In this document: one piece after another, positions 55,880 through 64,000 of the stretch
Numbering within the stretch: the stretch's first letter is position 1
Layout: the number at the start of each line of letters is the position of its first letter
NCBI GenBank assembly: GCA_011037195.1
Contig: JAAEAF010002646.1
Coordinates: forward strand, 1-64,000
Origin: Triatoma infestans
Lineage: Eukaryota > Arthropoda > Insecta > Hemiptera > Reduviidae
DNA: 64,000 bases
Direction: 5' to 3'
Translations under genes and position numbers: made by a program
Notes under the pieces: generated by a model
What the model saw: the letters and a program-made list of their open reading frames with translations, nothing else
Told to the model about the DNA's origin: nothing
The model's database searches: none

Positions 55880-57345
55880 ATGTCAGTAATTGGATTCTGT
55901 GACTGAAAAGTGTTGCCCATTATGCAGAATGAAGTTTAGAGTTGTCCTTATGGAGAATTTATGGTCTTATGGAGAATGGAAAGAGGAGAATTTAAATTTT
56001 TTAAATATATTTTGAGAGTTCCTTTTAACATTCCATATGCCAATACATCAGAATAGAATGTGGACGAATTCATATATGAAATTTAAAATATGTAAAAGAA
56101 TTGGCAAAAAGTAAATTTCAGGTACAAGACAACCATTAGAAGAGTGATCGGGGAACTTAGTCAGCATTGTCTTTTACCCCTTCTGAGCAATCATACATAA
56201 AGGGCAGGATTATACCAAGAAGAGCATTCTTTCACGAGTTGTCTTACAGTATACTAGTCTGTATTAGACATTTTACCATTATTATTCACAGATAGAACAT
56301 CAGTGCCAGTTAAAGTGTTAAACATTTGTGTTAAATCAAACTAGCTAGTTTCTATATATTTATAAGTTTAATTCATTATTCACAATTAACAAATAATTAC
56401 TATTTGTAAAGTTACTAAATTAATATACAGTTGAATTAGTATTTAAACCAGTGGTTCTTATTCTCTATTTCTTAATAGTTCTATCTCTCTCTTAATCGTA
56501 CACACTCACAAGCCCTTTTTCAAACACCGCTTATGCTACACACAATACAAGAATCGCAACATCAACCAATAGCATTTCATATTCCTAGTATATCTGATGA
56601 ATATGATTCCCCAAGATGTGATTCTCAAGGCTTCAGGAGTTGGAATCAAATTTTGTTTTGCAAATTTAATTGAGTTTCTGCATTACGGTCTCATTAAAAA
56701 ATGTAGGGGAGCTATTGATGTATAAAAATGACAGAAATGGCTCCTTTAGAATCACGTGTTCATTGATTTTGTTATAAAATCCTCATCAATATATGTATAT
56801 TTTATAGAAAAATAAACGCATTAGATTCCGCAAGAGAAAATTAAGAGTAATCGCCCAATTCAGAATATCCAGTAAAAAAGTTTCACTTTGAAAATAGGAT
56901 TAGATAAAATTGATTTCTTACCAGAGAATTCAAGTCAATTTTGCTCTAATAATTATAAAAATGATTTAGCGCATTTCCTCTTTAAATGTTTAAGAGAAAA
57001 GTATTAGTCTGAATTTATGAACTCAGAAAAAAAATGAATATGATCATTTTAATGATTTGTTCGCTTATAATAAAATCAATAATATTTATAAAATAAATTG
57101 TATATTTTTATATTGTGGAAATTTTATTCAATTTGTAAAAAATAATTGTTAAGAAACAATTTAAGATATTAGTTTTTCTTTACTTTTCCATTTTTGATTT
57201 ATTTTTATCTTGGAAATAAGTTTATTTAAGTCTAACTAATGGATTTATTCAAGTTTTATTCAATTCAAAATGATTGTATGTATTCTGGTCAGATTCGTTT
57301 ATCTTATATTAATCTCTATATAATTTTTGTGGGTCATTTTTACTT
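55880..57345. other. Unassigned AT-rich DNA, 1.5 kb
   Basis: No gene or repeat recognised on either strand. Confidence 0.5.
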
Positions 57346-57350
57346 TCTCT

Positions 57351-58303
57351 TACTCCTAGTAAGAGAAAGTATTGTAATCGTGTCAAATTTTCGATATTGA
57401 GTTTTCACCGGAAATATCCGTTATGACGTCCCCTGATCCAAAAAAGTGGTTTTTAGCAAATGGTCTGTTTGTGCGAATCTGTGTGTATGTATGTGAACAG
57501 CATAGCTCAAAAACGAAAAATCGTAGAAAGTTCAAACTTGATATTACGTTTAGGTATCACCATGGGATCTGACGGTGCGTTATGTGTCAATATTCCTCAA
57601 ACGGAAGCACCACTTTACTAGTTGTTTTTTTTACGTTTTTGCGATTTTTCTCAAAAATTGCTCCGACGATTTTCTTTAAACTTGATACATCAACTATACA
57701 TACAAAGAGCTACAACGTTTATTTGAAACATTTCTCCATGAAAATTCATTTAAGGGCACTTCTGTGGGGTTAAGTTTACATCTTAACTGCTATTTCAGTT
57801 TATTAGACAATTCTGTCATCTAAATAATGCTAATTAGAATTAAATATGTTGTTGAAATTCCGAGTTTGAAAAAAAATCGGATAACCGGAAGTGCGTATAC
57901 TTTACCACTTTACTAAATGATTTATTCCATTTTTCGAAATTTTCTCAAAAATGTCTCCGACGATTTTCTTGAAACTTCGTATATAAACTAAACATACAGA
58001 CCAACTTTTATTTAAAATATTTCTCTGGGAAAATTCATTTAAGGGCACTTTCTCTAAAGTACTATCATAGTTGATTATACAATTCTAGTATCCAAACAAA
58101 ATTAATTAGAAATAAATAGATGGCCAAAATTCCAAGTTTCAAGAAAATTAGTAAACCGTAAGTGCGCTTTTACTCAACAGTTTTTTCAGTTTTCGACGAA
58201 TTTCGTTAATTTGGTAACAGAACTATAAAATTTGTCAATTATAATTTTGAGAACAGGAGTAAGAGAAAGTTGTGTGAGTGTTTCACACCAGATTTTTTTT
58301 TTT
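57351..58303 (+). mobile_element. HINE-like element, complete reference copy
   Basis: It starts with a palindrome (tttctcttactcctagtaagagaaa). It ends agtaagagaaagttgtgtgagtgtttcacaccagattttttt: a copy of the 5' word in inverted orientation, then a 6-bp stem hairpin (GTGTGA-gtgtt-TCACAC), then CAGA and a T run. Between are a unique ~240-bp 5' module and two related ~300-bp modules (each: cgacgattttcttt/gaaactt...tttatttgaaacatttctc...aaattcatttaagggcactt...aattagaattaaat...aaccggaagtgcg). Subterminal inverted repeats plus a 3' hairpin, with no TIRs at the very ends, fit non-autonomous Helentrons (HINEs). No Rep/helicase is encoded. Confidence 0.75.
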
Positions 58304-58336
58304 CAAGTGTTCTCGGAAGTTAACTTTAAATTAACT

Positions 58337-59214
58337 GCTGACATCCCAACCCACCCTGAAACAGTTATTTCTTCCTTCGCAGACGATACAGCCATCCTTT
58401 CTACCCATACTGACCCAGTAATATCTCATAGACAGTTACAGAACCATCTATCATCTCTTGAAACATGGTTCAAAACTTGGAGAGTCAAACTAAACAAAAA
58501 CAAAATGCCAACATATCACATTTACCCTTCGACACATTACCTCTCCACCAATATATTGTAAGTATCGCATTACCTCCTGCTGATGTTGTCCGCTATCTTG
58601 GGCTTTGCCACAAACGACTTGCCATGGAACTCACACACACGACTCAAAAGAAAAGAACTGAGCAAACGATTCGGGCTACTCAAAAGACTTCTGGACAACA
58701 GATTGAAACTCGCACTACAAAATAAAAGACTCATCTATATAGCCATCTTAAAACCTGTCTGGGCCTAAGGAATTGAACTGTGGGGTTCAACTAAGCGTTT
58801 CAACCTTCAAAGTATCCAGTCCCTGCAATCTAAAATCCTTGGAACCATTGTCAACGCTCCCTACTATGTCTCTAACAAAACAATCCACACAGACTTAGAC
58901 ATACCCTACCTACAAGACGTAATCAAAACACGATACAATAAATTCCACATATCCTTATCCTCTCATCACAATCCTCTTGTCTGTCGTCTTTCGTCCCGAA
59001 CCCTCCCGACGCCTGAAACATGAATGGCCACGAGACTTACTCACAGAAGATAACAGAAGAACACAGAACACAGAAGATAAGGAACATTAACAATAATTAT
59101 TAGGAGTGCTACCAGTGGGTAGTTTCTCCTCTCTATTTTATAATTGCTCACACATATTTACTTATAGCAACTATGCTGTTGTGTAAATAACAATAATAAT
59201 AATAATAATAATAA
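58337..59214 (+). mobile_element. Jockey-clade LINE, 5'-truncated
   Basis: The insertion is bounded by aaattaact (58328-58336 and 59215-59223), with an (AAT)n tail. Coding pieces: RT motif C FADDTAILSTH, SLETWFKTWRVKLNKNK, KRKELSKRFGLLKRLLDN, LIYIAILKPVWA, IELWGSTKRF and NKTIHTDLDIPYLQDVI. The last is the IHxDLxIP segment typical of jockey-clade ORF2. No RNase H follows. There are several frameshifts and stops (for example TAA after KPVWA at 58767). It lies about 30 bp after the 3' end of the HINE-like copy. Confidence 0.88.
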
Positions 59215-59480
59215 AAATTAACTAATGAATTTGTTTTAATCGATACATAGTTGTATTCCAACTCCTTGGCGAAGAGTAATTGTAGTAGAAATAAATAAAA
59301 GTTATCAGGGCAAGTCATGCCGAGGAGTCTTCTAAAAATATACTTGGCTATGTCACATATTATCAAATGCCTCCATGAAATCTAAAAACACGCCTATATT
59401 ACTCGTACATTTAGAAGATGAACTTGACTGACTGATTGTGCAATGCTGAAAATAGATTCATAGTCTGAGAGCACTTTAAG
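59215..59480 (-). pseudogene. Decayed RT fragment (motif A) on minus strand
   Basis: The minus strand around 59400-59350 reads GVFLDFMEAFDNM, which resembles RT motif A (F-x-D-x-x-x-AFD). Following bases preserve little. A weak but specific relic; it adjoins the jockey insertion. Confidence 0.5.
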
Positions 59481-59725
59481 CTACTATCGTAAGTGCCACT
59501 TCAGTACAGTTTATAATTCCATTAGAATTCCAAATTCAATGAATATAAGTTTCTGGAAGTGCGATTTTACAGAATACGCTGTTTGAGATTTTGGCAATAT
59601 TCTCAAAATTGTTCTAAATATTTTCATAAAACTTGGAATGCTCAATGCACAGATATAAATCTATCACTTTTCTTTGTAATATTTTTCTGTAAAATTCAAT
59701 TTTTGGGGAGATCTGAGGAAGCTTG
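59481..59725 (+). mobile_element. HINE-like fragment
   Basis: Words cagtttataattccattagaattcc, ctggaagtgcgattttac, ttctcaaaattgttctaaatattttcataaaacttgg and tttctgtaaaattcaatttttgggg match one 300-bp module. Confidence 0.65.
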
Positions 59726-59879
59726 GGTTAGCTTTGCTAAGGTGTGACAGAGGTCGCAGTTAGATACACCAGCATAATTCCCTTCTTTTTTATAACATTA
59801 TGCACGTCTAAATATACGATAGTAAACATTGCAAGTTTAAAGAATATTAATCGAATACAATTGTAGTAATAGCGGTAAT

Positions 59880-60110
59880 AAGGGAACAAAATTAGCTTAC
59901 TGGCTGCGCTCTAGATTCCCATGTGGAGATCCCGGGTTCAAATCTAGCAGTGTTGCCTCTTAGACTTTCTATTTCTAGGCGTCTCCATAGCTCACTGTTC
60001 GGAGATGAGCAGTGTTGTTTGTAACGAGAGAATACTGCCCGGAAGCCGGCAATGCTCTTAGAAGCGCCAATCTCAATAGTTGTTTTCGATGTGTTCTCAA
60101 AAAAAAAAAA
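59880..60110 (+). mobile_element. tRNA-derived SINE (SINE2)
   Basis: The head includes tggctgcgctctag and a B-box-like gggttcaaatct (59934-59945). The body has gacagtg-like inverted words: tcactgttcggagatgagcagtgttgtttgtaacgagagaatactgcccggaagccggcaatgc. An A-rich tail (aaaaaaaaaaaataaataaataaat) follows. The same body occurs in the U6 chimera at 63056-63270 with a different head. Confidence 0.7.
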
Positions 60111-60158
60111 ATAAATAAATAAATAAAATAAATAAATAATATTGTAATAACAGAAATT

Positions 60159-60850
60159 ATTCTAAAATGGTGTGGGAATGCCTAGGTAAGCTTAACAACC
60201 TAAGCAGAAGAAATAAAGTCACCCTATATTGGGTGCCGGAACATATCGGCGAGGAAGGCAATGAGGTAGCCGTCACCCTGGCAAAAGAAGGCGCTGCATC
60301 TCCTCTCTTTTGGGCCAGAGCCCTTTTGCGGAGTCAGCGACCAAGTATTCCTAGAAGAAATCAAGAAGGAGGAGGTGGCGAAATTAGCTCGTCTCTGGAA
60401 CACCATCCCGAGACTGAGGCAGGCCAAGGTCTCTCTGGGTGGTTATAACCAGGAAAGATCGAAAGCCTGCATCAGTCTGAGTAAGAACAGCATCCGTATT
60501 TCTTACGGGATTCCTTACGGGGCACTGCGGACACAGGGGACACCTGAGGAAGCTTGGCCTAGAAGATGATGGCACATGCAGATTCAGTGGGAAGATGGAG
60601 GAAACTCCGATACATCTCCTCACAGATTGTGATGCCGTCATTCAAAGAAGATTTAATAGTCTGGGCCGTTACCAGATTGTGGAGGGGGAAATACCCACCT
60701 TGGAACCTTCCAGGATTTTGGGATTTCTTAGGGAGCTCAACCTGGAGAGGGTGCTGTAGATGAGCTAGCTCATCATCGGCACCGGAGGCGGTACAATAGG
60801 TCATAAATGGTCACAGTACAGAACCCTCAAAAAAAAAAAACAAAAAAAAA
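60159..60850 (+). mobile_element. LINE family C, 5'-truncated, RNase H defective
   Basis: Flanked by aacagaaatt (60149-60158) and aacagaagtt (60851-60860), with a poly(A) tail at 60829-60850. It encodes the end of RNase H and the C-terminus: MVWECLGKLNNLSRRNKVTL, YWVPEHIGEEGNEVAVTLAK, WNTIPRLRQAKVSLGGYNQE. Related to family B, but the WVPGH Gly is Glu and the last catalytic Asp is replaced (NEVAV for NETAD). The first zinc-knuckle pair is C-x2-S, and at least three frameshifts are present. Confidence 0.85.
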
Positions 60851-60860
60851 AACAGAAGTT

Positions 60861-61525
60861 GTATGAGGTTTTAACAACAATTTATTTATTTATTTTAATA
60901 ACAGCCTATTCATTTTGTGGTCATTAACCAGTTTCGGGCATTCGGCTACTTTAGGATGTCTTTACAAACAAGGGGTAATGTTACAGATTGCACAATGCAA
61001 AACTAACGTCGATATTTGTTTACTTTACAGTGAACTTCATTGCTTTATGAAATAATTGTTGATCACATAAACACAGGATAACAAGGAAAGAAATCTGATA
61101 AATCTCATTTATCTTAAATTATTTACAGTATTTAAATTATTAGACAGTTTGACAACTCATTAAATTAACATAATTGAAAGGCAGTTTTTCCATTTCGTTC
61201 ATTCAATATTTCTATTTCTCCATTGAAATGATGGATATTGACGTTCTTTATTCCAATTTAATTCTGCATATCTATAAATAAATAAAAAATCAAATTTCAA
61301 AAGTGATTATACCTAAATAAAATTAAAAAAGTGAATTAATTTTCATCTGGAAATTATTTATTAATTATTAAATAAATGAAATAATATGGTTTTGAAATCT
61401 TTCTTAAAACAGGTATAAAAGAACTCCTAATCAAAATGGGAAGTAAATGTAGAATGAGAAAAACTCTGTCTGATATACATCTCCTATTTTCTTAAAGTAT
61501 CATTAAAATATCAATGTAATTATAT
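60861..61525. other. Unassigned AT-rich DNA
   Basis: No gene recognised. Confidence 0.5.
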
Positions 61526-61527
61526 AC

Positions 61528-61715
61528 AGGGCACTGCAGACACGGGGGACACCTGAGGAAGTTTGGCCTAGAAGATGATGGCACATGCAGATTCTGTGGG
61601 AAGATGGAGGAAACCCCGATACATCTTCTCACAGATTGTGATGCCGTCATTCAAAGAAGATTTAATAGTCTGGGCCGTTACCAGATTAGGGAGGAGGAAA
61701 TACCCACCTTGGAAC
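61528..61715 (+). pseudogene. LINE family C internal fragment without 3' end
   Basis: About 188 bp that are roughly 95% identical to 60521-60700. The zinc-knuckle is preserved here: TGCAGATTCTGTGGG for C-x2-C, where the 60159 copy reads Ser. It starts and stops abruptly (acagggcactg ... ccttggaacc|aaatttc) with no tail or TSD, so it is not a normal TPRT product. Confidence 0.85.
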
Positions 61716-61889
61716 CAAATTTCAAATTAAGTTGAAAAGATGTTTTTTATTCTGGGATTTACACCTCCTTACACCATATACATATATTTGTTAATATCTT
61801 CTTTGAAATTTTAATTTCCAAACATCTTAAAAATGTTCATAGAAAATGGTCATCATGAGGCCACTCCTCATGGTGCCAATTTATTATTA

Positions 61890-62255
61890 TCCTTTTTTGG
61901 AAACCTTTTTCCTAAAATATTCATTTAAGGGTGATTTTTTGGGGGGGGGAAATGTAGGTTTATGTTTACATCAAAAGTGTTATTTCAATGTAGTATATCA
62001 TTCTAACATCTATGTAATATGAATTACACTATATTAATATTAATATTATATTACATTATATAATATTAAGTAATTTATGCAAGGTTAAATTCCGAATATA
62101 AGCCAAGAGTGCCTAATAGCATATTAAGCTCATTCTTCTATATTTATATTTGAGTCTGAAAAATAAGTGGAAGTTTTTAGAAAATTTGTCCCTTTTATAA
62201 TTGTATCTACTGCTGTAAGAGAACGTCGTGTGAGTGTTTCACACCAGATTTTTTT
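61890..62255 (+). mobile_element. HINE-like element, 3' portion
   Basis: Ends with the intact 3' terminus gtaagagaacgtcgtgtgagtgtttcacaccagattttttttt (62215-62256). The upstream module is AT-rich and diverged. Confidence 0.75.
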
Positions 62256-62256
62256 T

Positions 62257-62326
62257 TCTCTTAATGTTTTAAAGAGGAAGTATTGATCGTGTCGAATTTA
62301 CGAAATTGATTGTACACCCCTGAAAT
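62257..62326 (+). mobile_element. HINE-like 5' end fragment
   Basis: A 70-bp stub, tctcttaatgttttaaagaggaagtattgatcgtgtcgaatttacgaaattgattgtacacc, placed directly between the 3' end of one copy and the 5' end of the next. The three are head to tail. Confidence 0.65.
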
Positions 62327-63055
62327 TATTACTTTCTCTTACTCCCCTAGTAAGAGGAAGTATTGCAATCGTGCCAAATTTTCGATATCGAGTTTTCACC
62401 GGAAATATCCGTTTTGAGGGTCTCCTGAGTCCAAATGGTCTGTGTGTATGTGTTTTTTAACAGCATAGCTCAAAAATGAAAAATCTTAGAAAGTTCAAAC
62501 TTGATATTCCGTTTAGGTATCATCATGAGATCTGATAGTATGTCAGTGGTCAAAATTCCTTAACCGGAAGTACCACTTTACGAAATAGTTTCTTCACTTT
62601 CTTGCATTTTTTCCAAAATGGCTCCAACGATTTACTTTAAACTTGGTATATCAACTACACATACAAAGATCTACAATTTTTATTTGTAACATTTTCTCGG
62701 AAAAATACATTTTATGGGTACTTTTAGGGGAGGGGTAGTTGGGTTGTCCTCTAAAGTGCTATTTCAGTTTACTATACAATTCTATCAGCTAAATAATATT
62801 AATTAGAATTAAATATATTGTTGAAATTCCGAATTTGAAGAAAATCAGAACACCGGAAGTACGTTTTTACTGAAAAGTATTTTATAGTTTTCTGGTATAT
62901 TTTTTTTACTTTCTTGGAATTTCCTCAAAAACGGCTCCGGCGATTTTCTTCAAACTTGGCCATATCAACTGCACTTACTAAGATCGAAAACTTTGATTTA
63001 AAAAATTTCTCTGGGAAAATTAATTTAAGGACACTTTTTGGGGAGGGTGGGGTTA

Positions 63056-63088
<33 letters not shown>

Positions 63089-63270
63089 AAGGCGTCTCAA
63101 CATCTCTGGTTATTTGCGCCCGGAGCCTTCTCAGTGCACTGCCGGCCTCCGGACAGTGTTCTCCCGTTACAGACAACACTGTCCATCACCGGACAGTGAG
63201 CTGTAGGGGCTCCTAGGAAGAGAAAATCTAGAAAATACTCGCTTCGGCGGTACATATACTAAAAAAAATT
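63056..63270 (-). mobile_element. SINE2 body fused to antisense U6 snRNA 5' end
   Basis: The insertion is bounded by ggtggggtta (63046-63055 and 63271-63280). The T run at 63056-63080 is the antisense A tail. The SINE2 body lies at about 63081-63235 on the minus strand. In place of the SINE's tRNA head there is a segment that on the plus strand reads gcttcggcggtacatatactaaaaaaaattgg (63241-63272), matching the conserved 5' stem-loop and following bases of U6 snRNA. The U6 piece is antisense relative to the SINE. Confidence 0.75.
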
Positions 63271-63272
63271 GG
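63241..63272 (+). ncRNA. U6 snRNA 5' end fragment
   Basis: GCTTCGGC-GTACATATACTAAAA followed by ATTGG is the near-invariant start of U6. There is one substitution in the first loop region and four extra A. No Pol III upstream elements or the rest of U6 are present, so it is a retro-inserted fragment, not a gene. Confidence 0.75.
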
Positions 63273-63850
63273 TGGGGTTAGATTTTCATCTTAAGTGCTA
63301 CTATATAATTCTGTCATTTAAATAATATTAATTAGAATTACATGTGTTGTTGAAATTTCAAGTTTGAAAAATATCAGATGACCGGAAGTGCGTTTTTCCT
63401 GAAATGTATTTTTCAGTTTTCTGGTATTTTCTCGAAAAAAAGGATCCAACGATTTTCTTTAAACTAAGAATGTGAACTACACATATAAAGAGATATAACT
63501 TTTATTTGAAACATTTCTCCTGGTGAAGTCCTTTAAAAGGGACTTTTGGGGCAGGGGTGGGGTTATGTTTTTTTTTTTTTTTTTAATGCGCTATCATAGT
63601 TGATTATACAAGTCTACCATTCAAACAAAATTAATTAGAAATAAATAGATGGCCAAAATTTCGAGTTTCAAGAAAGTTAGTAAACCGAAAGTACGCTTTT
63701 ACTGAACATATTCAGTTTTCGACGAACACTAAAGAATGTCATCAAATTTGGTTCACAAGCCCTAAAATTTGTCAATTAGGTACAATTTTGAAAACTGGGT
63801 AAGAGAAAGTTGTGTGTGTGTTTCACACTAGATTTTTTTTTTTTTTTTAA

Positions 63851-64000
63851 ACCATATTTTATCAACATTATCTCGTTTATTGCTAATTTTAGATTCAACC
63901 GCACATTATGACAAATAAGCATGGAAAAAACTGATGAATAAGTAGATATAAAAGCAGTTGTCTAAACGAAGATTGTGAGGGCAAAAGAAAAATCGGCTTT
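63851..64000. other. Unassigned DNA at window end
   Basis: No feature recognised. Confidence 0.5.

Larger units (their letters stand above)
62330..63850 (+). mobile_element. HINE-like element, three-module copy with SINE insertion
   Basis: 5' palindrome tactttctcttactcccctagtaagaggaag and 3' end gtaagagaaagttgtgtgtgtgtttcacactagatttttt. After removing the 215-bp SINE insertion (63056-63270) and one TSD it is about 1.3 kb, one 300-bp module longer than 57351-58303. Module number therefore varies between copies. Confidence 0.85.

Overview
The window is a repeat-dominated piece of a large, AT-rich animal genome, most likely an arthropod. The reasons are LINEs of the RNase H-bearing I/LOA/R1 group, a jockey-clade LINE, a BEL/Pao gag scrap, tRNA-derived SINEs and non-autonomous DNA elements, with no operons or prokaryotic genes. 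The species cannot be named from sequence alone. No complete host gene was found. The only candidate host coding sequence is one possible internal exon near 9.5 kb. Nearly every long ORF is a piece of a transposable element.

Layout. 1-7.5 kb: decayed LINE 3' ends on the minus strand (1.8-2.6, 3.5-4.0 and 5.65-6.65 kb) and scraps of a dispersed repeat called the 'HINE-like family' here. 7.58-8.79 kb: a Ginger-like DNA transposon with ~228-bp terminal inverted repeats (TIRs) and a cysteine-rich transposase tail. 9-14.6 kb: a candidate exon, a BEL/Pao gag fragment, a LINE 3' fragment with a 13-bp target-site duplication (TSD), and a tRNA SINE. 14.635-19.013 kb: a nearly complete but internally deleted LINE (family A: endonuclease-RT-RNase H-zinc knuckle) between 14-bp TSDs. 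19-38.4 kb: many HINE-like copies in both orientations, hosting a family A insertion (23.3-23.8 kb, 11-bp TSD) and a family B LINE (30.1-31.5 kb) flanked by an exceptional ~102-bp duplication. The same interval holds foldback elements and a 41-bp minisatellite (34.7-35.6 kb).

38.45-52.37 kb: the outstanding object, a ~13.9-kb near-perfect palindrome. It has two ~6.9-kb arms around a ~107-bp loop, termini AGTAGGG...CCCTACT, and a tRNA-like Pol III box pair near each end. Each arm carries the same unrecognised, frame-broken coding region reading outward from the centre, and an array of degenerate ~235-340-bp repeats. It is either an inverted-dimer mobile or virus-like element or a long-read assembly product.

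52.4-64 kb: a second copy of the tRNA SINE, a decayed RT fragment (YVDD), a third family A copy, a full HINE-like element (57.35-58.30 kb), a jockey fragment, two family C LINE pieces, and more HINE-like copies. One of these carries a SINE fused to an antisense U6 snRNA 5' end (63.06-63.27 kb).

The retroelements form a nested record. HINE-like copies are oldest and most numerous and repeatedly serve as landing sites. Families A and C are broken; family B is the only LINE fragment with an uninterrupted reading frame.
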